Shown here piece by piece: positions 42,132 to 51,215 of a stretch of DNA of 64,000 bases. Made by a program: the position numbers and the translations under genes. Positions within the stretch are counted from its first letter, which is position 1. Each line of letters starts with the position of its first letter. The stretch lies in the NCBI GenBank assembly GCA_964469525.1, contig CAYXYU010000002.1:228442-292441 (forward strand), given 5' to 3'. Origin of the DNA: JABDCD01 sp964469525 (GTDB lineage Bacteria; Pseudomonadota; Alphaproteobacteria; Rickettsiales; SXRF01). Under the pieces are notes generated by a model. The model did no database searches. It worked only from the letters and a program-made list of their open reading frames with translations, and was not told the origin of the DNA.

Positions 42132-44472
42132 AATGTGTCCCCTCCAGTGTAAAATAGAAAGTAGTTCCTTCTCCCAATTCCGACTCCAGCCAGATAACAC
42201 CGTTATGCCGCTCCACGATCTTCTTAACGAAGGTTAGCCCGACGCCGGTGCCTTCTTCGCCTTCCTTGCTCGCCTGCAGGCGCTTGAAGATTCTGAATAT
42301 TTCCTCATGGAATTCCGGTGCGATGCCTTTGCCGTTATCGCGCACGTAGAATACATTCCTGAATTTTCCTTTCGGTCCGGTATGGGAGGAGAGGAAGCCT
42401 ATCTCCACGCTTTTTTCCGGTTTATCATTATATTTTACGGCATTGGTGATCAGGTTGCGGAACAGTTCGGTAACGCGCGTGCGGTCGCAAGTGATGTCGG
42501 GCAGTTTCCCGGCCACGGTCAGCTTTGCTTTGCGCTCCGTCAGGAATAGCTCCAGCGTTTTGGTAATATCCTGAATCACCTCCTGGATATTTGTAGGCTG
42601 GAAGGCCAGTTCCTGCCGGCCAAGGCGGGAGAAATACAGCAGGTCGTTGACCAGCCGCTCCATGCGCTGGCTTAAGTAGACCAGCCGCTTCAGCTTATCG
42701 ACGCTGTCCTTGTCCAGCTTGTCCTGGTTGTCCTCGAGCAGGAAGCGGGAATGGTTGTGGATGCCGCGCAGCGGTTCCTTCAGGTCATGCGAGGCGATAT
42801 AGGCGAAATCGTCCAGCTCCCTGTTACTGCGCTCGAGCGCCTCCGTGTAGTCGAGCAATGCGGCCTCGGCTTCCTTGCGGTCGGTAATGTCGTGGATGAT
42901 GCCGGAGAAATGCCGGCCGTCCTCGATCTGGAATTCGCAGACCGAGAGCTCGATGGGGAAAACGCTTCCGTCCTTGCGCTGCGCGCTGACTTCGCGGCCC
43001 GCCGTGCCGATGATTCTGGCTTCCCCGGTGGTAACGTATCGCGAGACATATCCGTCATGTTCGCTATGATAGGGCTCTGGCATTAATATCTTCACGTTGC
43101 GGCCGATAACTTCCGGCGCCTTATAGCCGAACAGGCGCTCACAGGCAGGATTGAAGCTTTCGATGATGCCGCGTTCATTGATGGTGATGATGCCGTTGAG
43201 CGCATTATCCACCACCGCGCGCAGGCGGTTCTCGCTCGCGGCGATCTGCGCTCTGGCCTGGCTAACGCGCTCCATATTCTCTTGTAAAGCGGCCAGTACC
43301 CGCTCCAGCTTGCCGATCTCATCTTGCCGTTCGGCGATGGCCGGCTGTAGGGGAACCGGTTTACCGGCACTGGTATCGAGCAGTGCCTCCACCATAGTGT
43401 TAATAGGATGAATGACCCGGCGGACGATGATCCAGAAACTATAGCCGCACAATGTGAGAGCGAACAGCAACAGCAAGGCCTGGGCGGCGATGGTCTGACG
43501 AACCCCCGCTCGCAGCTGATTCAGATAGCGCTGCGTCTCTTCAAGAGCCGCCTGTTTAAGGGCATCGAGCGATTCGGCGGCCTGATCGGCAAGCTCGAGC
43601 CACATATCCACCCCGATGGGGTAGGGCTCGCCCTGCCTGACGCCCGGTACGTAAAAAACATTGTGCAGCATGTCGTGGAGCGTCTGGTAATGGCTCAATG
43701 CATCCTGGTACTGGGGGGCGATAAGAGGATAGAGCCCACTCTGGTCGGCCAGCACGCGGCTTGCTTCCCACCCCAGTTCGATGACTCCCTGTCCGCGCAG
43801 AAGCGCTATCGATTCCTGGGGCGTCGGGTCGATGTTTCGGACCAGTAATCGGCTGATAATGGCACGTTCCCTTCCGTTATACTCGGTGATGATGCGCAAG
43901 AAGTGTTTGAACCGCAGATGCTGGGTGACGATCGGATCAAGATTGGTGAAATGGTAGATAAAGCCGAGCCACTCATCCTGCGTTTGGCGGATAATGGCCG
44001 TTATCTCATCATGCCAGCGGATGATCAGGCGGCTGTCCCGCTGTGCGAATGGAAGCGTCAGGTCTTCGTCGATCTGCGAGCGCAGGGATCTAACGTTGGC
44101 GAAATGCTCTTCGAAATCCCACTGCGGGCCTTCGGCTCCCAATGCGCGATGCCACTGAAATGCTTGTGAGGTAGCATGCAGGGCGCTGTCCGTTTGCCGG
44201 CGATTCTCCTCAAGCCGAGAGCGCAGCATCTTCAGCGTGTCGGAGTCCGTGGTGCGCAGCAGGGCGGTAGCGATGTCGCGCTCCAGCGAGAGCTGTTCGA
44301 TGGCGGCGAACAGGACGTCGCCAAGGTGGGAGGCCTCCCGCAGCGATTCTATCCTGGACAGGCGCTGCCCCTCCACCACCACGCCGCGCCCCGCCAGTAG
44401 TATGATCAGCAGCGTCAGACAACCAAACAGCAGCAGCAGAATATCCCGGATAGAGAGATTGCGTAACGTCAT
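42109..44472 (-). CDS. Membrane sensor histidine kinase with PAS domain
   Basis: 787 residues. A membrane helix (about 9-28), a large helical periplasmic domain (about 30-320, nitrate/NIT-like or four-helix type with LSLERDIATALL), a second helix (about 325-347), and HAMP (IHPINTMVEALLDTSAG) come first. A FixL-like PAS domain follows (about 420-535; MPEPYHSEHDGYVSRY, a ligand-binding loop signature), then HisKA with ASHDLKEPLRGI and HATPase with DNGKGIAPEFHEEIF and GVGLTFVKKIVE. It senses a periplasmic cue and perhaps a cytoplasmic ligand. It overlaps the YfiR gene by ATGA. Confidence 0.92.
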   Translation of the reverse strand: MTLRNLSIRDILLLLFGCLTLLIILLAGRGVVVEGQRLSRIESLREASHLGDVLFAAIEQLSLERDIATALLRTTDSDTLKMLRSRLEENRRQTDSALHATSQAFQWHRALGAEGPQWDFEEHFANVRSLRSQIDEDLTLPFAQRDSRLIIRWHDEITAIIRQTQDEWLGFIYHFTNLDPIVTQHLRFKHFLRIITEYNGRERAIISRLLVRNIDPTPQESIALLRGQGVIELGWEASRVLADQSGLYPLIAPQYQDALSHYQTLHDMLHNVFYVPGVRQGEPYPIGVDMWLELADQAAESLDALKQAALEETQRYLNQLRAGVRQTIAAQALLLLFALTLCGYSFWIIVRRVIHPINTMVEALLDTSAGKPVPLQPAIAERQDEIGKLERVLAALQENMERVSQARAQIAASENRLRAVVDNALNGIITINERGIIESFNPACERLFGYKAPEVIGRNVKILMPEPYHSEHDGYVSRYVTTGEARIIGTAGREVSAQRKDGSVFPIELSVCEFQIEDGRHFSGIIHDITDRKEAEAALLDYTEALERSNRELDDFAYIASHDLKEPLRGIHNHSRFLLEDNQDKLDKDSVDKLKRLVYLSQRMERLVNDLLYFSRLGRQELAFQPTNIQEVIQDITKTLELFLTERKAKLTVAGKLPDITCDRTRVTELFRNLITNAVKYNDKPEKSVEIGFLSSHTGPKGKFRNVFYVRDNGKGIAPEFHEEIFRIFKRLQASKEGEEGTGVGLTFVKKIVERHNGVIWLESELGEGTTFYFTLEGTHYEHAQNE

Positions 44473-45065
44473 GGCTTTCTCCCTGGAGGAGAGTCCATCA
44501 CCGTCACCAGCCGAAGCATCCGGTCTTCGACATTGAGCCCGGCCGCGCGCAAGACACTGAGATTAAGAACGGCGCTGATGCGGTTGTCCCGACGTTCGAA
44601 TTCGATCATGCCGCCGCTATCGGCGAACTTAAAGAAATCGCTGACAGTGAGAATGTTTCGGTTGGAGAGAACGCGGCGCAGTTGCGGCCATCGCTGCTTT
44701 TCTCCGGCGCTGACGTACAATAGGTGGCAACCCTCCACCTCATCGACGTCGCGCAGCTGACGCAGGTCAATCGGACGTTGGTGGACGGTGCGGCCTTCCA
44801 TGGGGCGGAGCTTGCCGCCAAAGGGATCATCGCCAAACACACATACCGTGATGGAAGGCGTATTAGCAAAACTGGATTCGGGCCACTGGGTGTATTTGAG
44901 GAAATTGTAAAGTAGTCCGGCCTTGATCTCCTGCTCCCCGAGCCGCAGCCCGTCGGCGGCGAGCGCCGTCCACGGCGACAGGGAGAAGAGGAGCACCAGC
45001 GCCGCCAGCAGACATTTTCTTTTTCCCCTGAGGGAAGGAAATCTGCCGACCGTTAGAACATCCAT
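44469..45065 (-). CDS. YfiR-family periplasmic protein (DUF4154)
   Basis: 198 residues with a signal peptide (LLAALVLLFSLSPWTALA). The mature part begins EIKAGLLYNFLKYTQWPE and contains ITVCVFGDDPFGG and FADSGGMIEFERRDNRI, the DUF4154 pattern. In Pseudomonas YfiR inhibits the diguanylate cyclase YfiN; here no cyclase is present and the next gene is a histidine kinase instead. The gene overlaps the TonB-dependent receptor by 13 bases and the kinase by ATGA. I infer that it links receptor state to kinase activity. Confidence 0.88.
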   Translation of the reverse strand: MDVLTVGRFPSLRGKRKCLLAALVLLFSLSPWTALAADGLRLGEQEIKAGLLYNFLKYTQWPESSFANTPSITVCVFGDDPFGGKLRPMEGRTVHQRPIDLRQLRDVDEVEGCHLLYVSAGEKQRWPQLRRVLSNRNILTVSDFFKFADSGGMIEFERRDNRISAVLNLSVLRAAGLNVEDRMLRLVTVMDSPPGRKP

Positions 45066-47008
45066 GTAAGCTTCCCGTAGAACGCGTGGCCGATTTTGGC
45101 AGGCGGGGTGAACGGATCATCGATGGCGGTAAACTCACGGTGTGTTCCGGCCAGCAGGTTCTGGCCGACCAGCCTGAGCTGCATGCCGTCGCTGAGCTGC
45201 CAGCCCAGCCCCATGTCCAGCCGCCAGTATTCCTCGATGCGGAAATCCGGCAGGTCATCGACATAATACAACATGGTATCCAGCGATAGGTTATCGGTCA
45301 TGTTCCAGTGCGCGCGCATATTGAACTGGTGGTGCGGTGACTGCCTCTCGGCGACTTCCGGATCGATGGCGCCCGCCGGGCCGTGCAGCTGCATCTGCAG
45401 TACGCTGTAGGTGCCGATGAAATGGAGATTCTCCAGCGCGCGCCAGTCGAGCACGAATTCGCCCCCATAGGTTTCCGCCGTTGTGCCGTTGGCGATGCTG
45501 GTGTTGATGACGAACGGTCCCGCTCCCACCGCGCTGACCGCTGACAGCTTATCGTAATCGCTGTAGAAAGCGGCGACATCGAACGAGAGATCGGACGCAA
45601 TCTGCCGGCGGTAGCCCAGTTCGTAAGCGATCAGCTCTTCGCTGTCGAAATCGGTGTTGGGCAGCAGGCCGAAGACACCCAGCAGGAAGTCGATGGTCAG
45701 GTCATGTTCCAGCTGGCTGGGCGTGCGCACGGCACGCGCAATGGAAGCCCAGGCCATCTGCTCCTCGTCGATATGCCATTGCAGGCGCGCATTGGGCTGG
45801 ACTTCGAAGCCGCTATAGTCGTTATGCTCGAACTTCGAGCCCAGCGTCAGGTACCAGTGGTCGGTATCGAGCGTAATTTTGTCCTGCACGAAACCGCTGA
45901 ACAGCTGATCGTGCCGTGTGGGGTGCGTGGTAGTGGCGGAGTTGCCGATCAACTCACCGACGGTTAGGCGGTAGCGCGCCCCGACGATGGTTTTATGTCG
46001 TCCATACTGGGGAAAATCATATTGCCCGTCCAGGTCGAAGGAAGTCCGCTGGTCGGCCAGCACCAGCTGGTCCCGGAAGGTGTAATCGACATAGCCCTGC
46101 ACGGTCAGGCGCGCATCGTCCTCGAATTCGCGCGTCCAGCGGCCGAGTATGTTCCAGCCGGTGGCACGGATATGCTCCCGCGTCAACACCCCGAGCGAAG
46201 AGACGCGCAATTGTCCGACGGCATCCTTCACCATGTCGCCCTGCAGCGTGAAGCTGTCCTGGCTGCCGTCTTCCCAGTCGCTGCGGAATCCGGCGCGGTA
46301 GGCTTGCTGGCCGTCGCGCGCGCCGAGATCGGCCAGGGTGCGCTCCTCGTCGCGATTGATATATTTGGCATAGGCGCGGTAAAAAGCGTTCTCGCCGATT
46401 TTCCCGCCGTAGCGGCTGGTACCGATGGCACGGTCCTGGTTACCGGCAATGGCGCTGACCAGGCCGCCCTGCGTATCACGCGCATGCTTGGTGATAATGT
46501 TGATGACACCATTGACGGCATTGGCGCCCCACAGCGCGGCACCCGGGCCGCGGATGACTTCGATGCGCTCGATATCTTCCAGTACAGTGTCCTGCACGTC
46601 CCAGTAGACTCCGGAGAAAAGCTGGTCATACACTTCGCGCCCGTCCATCAGCACCAGCAGCTTATTGGCCAGCCCGCTGTTGAAGCCGCGCACGCTGACC
46701 GCCCAGCCGCCGCCATGGGTGCGTGCCACCTGCACGCCGGGCACCATCCGCAGGGCTTCGGGTATCGAGGTCGCGCCCGAACGCATGATGTCCTCGCCGG
46801 TCAGCACGAAAATGGCCGCCGGCGCATCCATCAGCTTTTCCGAGCTTTTGGAAACGGAGGTCACCGTGGCGCTGAACAATTGCTCAGGCGAGAGCTCGAA
46901 ACTGTCGATGCCGGAGACCGCTGTTGCTGCGTGAAAGGGGAATAAACAGCTGGCCATGCCGCAGGCGAGGAGGATCGCCGTAACAGTGTTCTCCCTGCCG
47001 CCCTTCAT
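45053..47008 (-). CDS. TonB-dependent outer membrane receptor
   Basis: 651 residues with a signal peptide (about 1-30). The plug domain is clear: FSATVTSVSKSSEKLMDAPA, then IPEALRMVPGVQVAR, VLMDGREVYDQLFSGVYWD and IEVIRGPGAALWGANAVNGV. A 22-strand barrel follows and the protein ends in aromatic residues (KLTWMF), the normal outer-membrane signature. Receptors of this group take up siderophores, vitamins or metal complexes; the ligand is not readable. It heads the overlapping run with YfiR-like, kinase and receiver genes. Confidence 0.93.
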   Translation of the reverse strand: MKGGRENTVTAILLACGMASCLFPFHAATAVSGIDSFELSPEQLFSATVTSVSKSSEKLMDAPAAIFVLTGEDIMRSGATSIPEALRMVPGVQVARTHGGGWAVSVRGFNSGLANKLLVLMDGREVYDQLFSGVYWDVQDTVLEDIERIEVIRGPGAALWGANAVNGVINIITKHARDTQGGLVSAIAGNQDRAIGTSRYGGKIGENAFYRAYAKYINRDEERTLADLGARDGQQAYRAGFRSDWEDGSQDSFTLQGDMVKDAVGQLRVSSLGVLTREHIRATGWNILGRWTREFEDDARLTVQGYVDYTFRDQLVLADQRTSFDLDGQYDFPQYGRHKTIVGARYRLTVGELIGNSATTTHPTRHDQLFSGFVQDKITLDTDHWYLTLGSKFEHNDYSGFEVQPNARLQWHIDEEQMAWASIARAVRTPSQLEHDLTIDFLLGVFGLLPNTDFDSEELIAYELGYRRQIASDLSFDVAAFYSDYDKLSAVSAVGAGPFVINTSIANGTTAETYGGEFVLDWRALENLHFIGTYSVLQMQLHGPAGAIDPEVAERQSPHHQFNMRAHWNMTDNLSLDTMLYYVDDLPDFRIEEYWRLDMGLGWQLSDGMQLRLVGQNLLAGTHREFTAIDDPFTPPAKIGHAFYGKLTWMF

Positions 47009-47146
47009 ACGTTGTCTCCGTACGCTTGAAACCGGATAGCGAAAGCGAATCGGAGTGTGCAGTCATCGGTATAAAAAAGCAATTAATATGCAACTTTGAC
47101 TTGCGCTGCGCGGAGAAGCTGTTCCAGATCGGGAAAAATAAGGCTG

Positions 47147-47473
47147 CTATTGTTCCAGAGCAGGAAAAGCCAGTGTCAGTGCATCGATCCGGACGGTGAC
47201 GGCTTGCTGGACAATGGAATTCGCCCCGCTGTTCTGGCCAACGGTGGTGATGCCGGTGGTTTTTTCAAAGGCGCCGTTATCAATGGTATTGTTGAAGGAG
47301 TCGATTGCCGGGGCATCTAATATGATTTTCGATGAAGCGACCGTAGCAGCCAGGGAAGCGCTGGTGACGACACTGCTATCGGTTAATATCATGTCGGAAG
47401 CGATGGCAGGTGCGCTGCCAGCATATAGAAAAATGAGAGATAGGGCTGAATAAATCTTTATAACAGCTGGCAT
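47147..47473 (-). CDS. Small exported protein, unknown function, Fur box at promoter
   Basis: 108 residues. A signal peptide (about 1-25, ending near PAIASD) precedes a Ser/Thr/Ala/Asn-rich mature chain. Two hydrophobic-polar stretches, SFNNTIDNGAFEKTTGITTV and GQNSGANSIVQQAVTVRI, recall repeat units of secreted amyloid-like or filament proteins, but only about one repeat is present. There is no ribosome site before the ATG, which lies about 20 bases after a perfect TATAAT, so the leader is very short. It precedes the TonB receptor by 138 bases. Confidence 0.6.
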   Translation of the reverse strand: MPAVIKIYSALSLIFLYAGSAPAIASDMILTDSSVVTSASLAATVASSKIILDAPAIDSFNNTIDNGAFEKTTGITTVGQNSGANSIVQQAVTVRIDALTLAFPALEQ

Positions 47474-47477
47474 AGAT

Positions 47478-47496
47478 ATTAATGATTATCATTATA
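47478..47496 (-). promoter_or_regulatory. Fur box overlapping a -10 box
   Basis: On the minus strand TATAATGATAATCATTAAT matches the classical 19-base Fur box GATAATGATAATCATTATC at 16 of 19 positions. The first six bases are also a perfect -10 hexamer. Iron-loaded Fur would block RNA polymerase here. It is 4 bases upstream of the small exported protein gene and probably controls the receptor operon downstream as well. Confidence 0.7.
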
Positions 47497-47599
47497 TTAT
47501 TAATATCTAATTAATATTAAGTGGCATTGTGAGGAAAGCCGGAATACGGAAGCAGGAATGATTTGACCTGCCCTTGCTGCTGCGATTAGCTTGCTTTTT

Positions 47600-48787
47600 A
47601 TGACCATGGATCTTGATACCTCCTTACATGCGGAACTGGCGGCGATGGAAAAAGCGGGAACGCTCAAATCCTTCCGTCACATCGCCTCGCCGATGGATAC
47701 TGAGGTTGAGATGAAGGAGCGCGGGCATGTGCTCGTGTTGTCCTCTAACAACTATCTCGGACTTGCCAATCATCCGGAGGTGATCGAAGCGGGACGGCAG
47801 GCACTGCTCGAGTACGGCGCGGGCACGGCGTCGGTCCGTTTCATCTGCGGCACCTTCACCATTCATGACCAGATCGAGGCGGCGCTAGCGAAGCTGCACC
47901 GCAAGGAGGCTGCACTGACCTATGTCTCCTGCTGGGCGGCCAATACGGGGCTGATTCCGGCGGTGGCCGGAGCGGAGGACGCGCTGGTATCGGATGCGCT
48001 GAACCACGCCTCGCTGATCGACGGCTGCCGCATGTCAAAGGCGAAGCGCTTCGTCTACAAGCATTCCGACATGGCCGACTTGGACTCCAAGCTGAAAGAA
48101 GCGGGGAATGTCCGCCGTCTGTTCATTGTCACGGACGGTGTATTCAGCATGGAAGGCGACATCGCCAACCTGCCGGAGATCATCAAACTGGCGAAGAAGT
48201 ACCAGGCTTCGATCATTCTTGATGATTCGCACGGCGTTGGCGTGATGGGCAAACACGGGCGCGGCACGGCGGAGCATTTCGGCGTCGAGCAGGACGTGCA
48301 CATCGTCACTGGCACACTGGGCAAGGCGCTGGGCGGCGCAGCGGGCGGCTATGTTGCCGGCTCCAAAACGCTGATTGATTATCTCAACCAGGTGTCGCGG
48401 CCGCAGCTCTTTTCCAATGCGTTGCCGGCAACCATTGCAGCGAGCGCCATGAAGGCGATTGAAATTCTCGAGCGTGAACCGCAGCGTGTGAAGCGCCTGC
48501 ATGAAATCACCCACCGCATGCGCGAGGGCCTCAAGAAAAAAGGTTTCAAGCCGCTGGAAGGCGAGTCGGCGATTGTGCCGATTATCGTCGGTGATACGGC
48601 GTTCGCCATCAAGATGAGCCAGGCGCTGCTCGAAGAAGGCATCTTCATCACCGGATTCGGCTACCCGGTTGTGCCCGAGGGCACAGCCCGCCTGCGCATC
48701 CAGATGTGTGCCTCACTTACCGACGCGCAGATCGACCAGGCCATCAAGACGTTCGAGAAGGTGGGCAAAAGGCTCGGGGTGATTTGA
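47600..48787 (+). CDS. kbl: Glycine C-acetyltransferase (2-amino-3-ketobutyrate CoA ligase)
   Basis: 395 residues. A PLP-dependent alpha-oxoamine synthase: SSNNYLGLANHPEVIEA, GTASVRFICGTFTIHDQIE, DDSHGVGVMGKHGRG and the lysine motif VTGTLGKALGGAAGGYVAG. The motifs fit Kbl better than BioF or HemA. It cleaves 2-amino-3-oxobutyrate with CoA to glycine and acetyl-CoA in threonine breakdown. No tdh gene is adjacent. The start is chosen among two close ATGs; no clear ribosome site is seen. Confidence 0.88.
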   Translation: MTMDLDTSLHAELAAMEKAGTLKSFRHIASPMDTEVEMKERGHVLVLSSNNYLGLANHPEVIEAGRQALLEYGAGTASVRFICGTFTIHDQIEAALAKLHRKEAALTYVSCWAANTGLIPAVAGAEDALVSDALNHASLIDGCRMSKAKRFVYKHSDMADLDSKLKEAGNVRRLFIVTDGVFSMEGDIANLPEIIKLAKKYQASIILDDSHGVGVMGKHGRGTAEHFGVEQDVHIVTGTLGKALGGAAGGYVAGSKTLIDYLNQVSRPQLFSNALPATIAASAMKAIEILEREPQRVKRLHEITHRMREGLKKKGFKPLEGESAIVPIIVGDTAFAIKMSQALLEEGIFITGFGYPVVPEGTARLRIQMCASLTDAQIDQAIKTFEKVGKRLGVI

Positions 48788-48789
48788 TC

Positions 48790-48913
48790 GTCATTCCCGC
48801 GAAGGCGGGAATCCAGTAGCGCCGCGTCTGCGGCGCAGTAGTTCTATACCGCGCCCATGGCGCTTTGACTGGATTCCCCTATAATTTTGCTGGCGCAAAA
48901 TTCGGGGAATGAC
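48790..48913. repeat. MITE-like palindromic element between kbl and trmJ
   Basis: Outer ends GTCATTCCC (48790) and GGGGAATGAC (ending 48913) are inverted. Inner GGGAATCCAGT and ACTGGATTCCC also pair, and a GCCGCGTCTGCGGC hairpin sits inside. The whole 124-base gap is one nested palindrome, with cores seen elsewhere in the window. Confidence 0.75.
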
Positions 48914-48917
48914 AAGG

Positions 48918-49640
48918 TCATCGCCCCTTTCGCTCCCGTTCCCAGATGGAGCGCAGCATGCCGCGGAATGTCCGCACTTCCTGACCGCTCCACTGGCCTC
49001 TGAGCAGCATGTTCTGCAGATTCTGCCACATGATGATTTTTTTATCGGCGACGCGGTAGTAATTCACTTCGTCGAGATATTCCTCGAGTTGCTGAAACAA
49101 TCCCTGCCAGTCTTCTTTCGGTGCAATGGAAGGCAGGCTGCGCGTGACATTCGGCGTTTGCGACTGTTTCCACCATTCATAAAACAGCACCACCGCCGAC
49201 TGAGCGATGTTGAGCGAGGAATTTTCCGGCGCGGTGGGTATGGTGACTAGCGTATCGCACCAGGCGATTTCCTCATTCTCCAGCCCCGTGCGCTCAGGGC
49301 CGAACACCAGCGCGATTTTGCCATCATTTTGTGTGATTTCCTTCACCGCCGCATCCGGCGTCACTACGCGTTTTTCCATATCGCGCGGGCGGGCGGTGGT
49401 GGCAAAGGCGAGCTGGATGTCGTGCATCGCCGAGGTGAAATTGGGGAATATTTTGGCGGCTTTGACAATCGATTCGCCGCCGGATGCCGTTTCTTCTGCA
49501 CGTTTATTCGGCCAGCCGTCACGCGGCGCGGCGATGCGCAGATCCGAAAGCCCGAAATTGCTCATGGCGCGCGCCACGGCGCCGATATTCTCGCCCAGCT
49601 GCGGGCGGACCAGCAGCACGACGGGGCTATTTCCTGGCAT
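48918..49640 (-). CDS. TrmJ-like tRNA/rRNA methyltransferase (SPOUT family)
   Basis: 240 residues from MPGNSPVVLLVRPQLGENIG. The SPOUT knot motifs are clear: LGENIGAVARAMSNFGLSDL, then ALVFGPERTGLENEEIAWC and SSLNIAQSAVVLFYE. It methylates 2'-O of a tRNA anticodon-loop nucleotide (position 32) or similar RNA. I took the start overlapping cimA by 14 bases, which matches the family N-terminus; an ATG further upstream lies inside cimA in another frame. Confidence 0.87.
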   Translation of the reverse strand: MPGNSPVVLLVRPQLGENIGAVARAMSNFGLSDLRIAAPRDGWPNKRAEETASGGESIVKAAKIFPNFTSAMHDIQLAFATTARPRDMEKRVVTPDAAVKEITQNDGKIALVFGPERTGLENEEIAWCDTLVTIPTAPENSSLNIAQSAVVLFYEWWKQSQTPNVTRSLPSIAPKEDWQGLFQQLEEYLDEVNYYRVADKKIIMWQNLQNMLLRGQWSGQEVRTFRGMLRSIWERERKGR

Positions 49641-51213
49641 TGAACAGCTTGTAGGTGATGGAATCATGCAGTGCGTTGAACGACGCGTCGATGACGTTGG
49701 CGGATACGCCGATGGTGTTCCACACATGGCCCTTGCTGTCGCGCGACTCGATCATCACGCGCGTGATGGCCTTGGTGCCTTCATTGGGGGTAAGGATGCG
49801 CACCTTATAGTCGGTGAGCTGTAAATCCTTCACCGATGGGAAATGCTTGGCCAGTGCCTTGCGCAGCGCGGCGTCGAGCGAGTTCACCGGGCCGTTGCCT
49901 TCGGCCACGGTCATGATTTCATCGCCGTCGATGGTCAGCTTGATGGTGGCTTCCGACACATTGACCAGCTTGCCCTTGGCGTTATGGCGTCTCTCGCCAA
50001 TGACGCGGAAGCTTTCAATCTCGAAATATTCCGGCACGGTGCCCAGCATCCGGCGCGCCAGCAATTCGAAGCTCGCCTCAGCGCCTTCATAGGCGTAGCC
50101 CTGCTTTTCGCGCTGCTTCACTTCGGATACCAGCGCGCTCACCAGCTCATCATCACCCTTCACATTGATGCCGAATTGCTTGAGCCGGTCGAGGATATTT
50201 GATTTTCCGGCTTTGTCGGACACCAGGATGGTGCGCTCATTGCCCACCAGATCCGGATTGACATGCTCGTAGCTCGTCGAATCCTTGGCCATCGCCGACA
50301 CGTGCAGCCCGCCCTTGTGCGCGAATGCCGCGCTGCCGACATAGGGTGCGTGCTGGTTGGGCGAGCGGTTGAGGCGGTCATCGAGAAAGCGCGACACATG
50401 CGTCAGCTGCGCGAGTTTTTCTTTGCTGATGCCGGTGGTATAGCCCATTTTCAGCATCAAATTGGGAATGATGGAAATCAGATTCGCGTTGCCGCAGCGC
50501 TCGCCGACGCCGTTGATGGTGCCCTGCACCTGGCGCACACCGGCGCGCACGGCGGCCAGCGAGTTGGCGACCGCCGACTCGGTGTCGTTATGACAGTGGA
50601 TGCCTAAGTGTGTGCCCGGGATATGCTTGGTGACTTTGCCTACGATTGCTTCAATATCGAACGGCAGCGAACCGCCATTGGTGTCGCACAGCACGATCCA
50701 GCGCGCGCCGGCCTCATGCGCGGCTTTCAGGCAGTTCAGCGCAAATTCTGGATTGGACTTATAGCCGTCGAAAAAATGTTCGGCGTCGTACAGCGCCTCG
50801 CGCTTATGCTTCACTACATGCGCAATGGATTCGGCAATCATGCGCTGGTTTTCCTTTTCCGACACGCCGAGTGTCACTTCCACCTGCCGGTCCCAGCTTT
50901 TGCCGACCAGGCAAATCGACTTGGCGCCCGATTCGATGAGCGCCGCCAGTCCCGGGTCGTTATCCGCCGAGCGGCCCGAACGGCGCGTCATGCCGAAGGC
51001 GGAGAGTTTTGCTTTAGAGAGCGTTGGGACATGGGCAAAAAATTCATCATCATTGGGATTGGCGCCCGGCCAGCCGCCTTCGATGTAATCGATGCCGAGC
51101 TTGTCGAGCTCGCGCGCAATGGCCTGTTTGTCGGCCACCGTGAAGTCGACGCCGCGCGCCTGCGCCCCGTCGCGCAGTGTGGAGTCGTAGAGATAGATGC
51201 GGTCGCTGCTCAT
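49627..51213 (-). CDS. cimA: (R)-citramalate synthase
   Basis: 528 residues. The HMGL-like TIM barrel has YDSTLRDGAQARGVDFTV, GIDYIEGGWPGANP, CDTNGGSLPF and the metal site LGIHCHNDTESAVANSLAAV. The LeuA-type allosteric C-terminal domain occupies about 400-525. It condenses pyruvate and acetyl-CoA to citramalate, giving a threonine-independent route to isoleucine. Its start is 3 bases after the WG-repeat protein's stop, which in turn overlaps cysS, so the three form one unit. Confidence 0.92.
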   Translation of the reverse strand: MSSDRIYLYDSTLRDGAQARGVDFTVADKQAIARELDKLGIDYIEGGWPGANPNDDEFFAHVPTLSKAKLSAFGMTRRSGRSADNDPGLAALIESGAKSICLVGKSWDRQVEVTLGVSEKENQRMIAESIAHVVKHKREALYDAEHFFDGYKSNPEFALNCLKAAHEAGARWIVLCDTNGGSLPFDIEAIVGKVTKHIPGTHLGIHCHNDTESAVANSLAAVRAGVRQVQGTINGVGERCGNANLISIIPNLMLKMGYTTGISKEKLAQLTHVSRFLDDRLNRSPNQHAPYVGSAAFAHKGGLHVSAMAKDSTSYEHVNPDLVGNERTILVSDKAGKSNILDRLKQFGINVKGDDELVSALVSEVKQREKQGYAYEGAEASFELLARRMLGTVPEYFEIESFRVIGERRHNAKGKLVNVSEATIKLTIDGDEIMTVAEGNGPVNSLDAALRKALAKHFPSVKDLQLTDYKVRILTPNEGTKAITRVMIESRDSKGHVWNTIGVSANVIDASFNALHDSITYKLFNARK

Positions 51214-51215
51214 GC

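Noticed and set aside
45995..46945. 316-codon plus-strand frame opposite the TonB-dependent receptor
   Set aside because: Shadow of the receptor gene; no family similarity.
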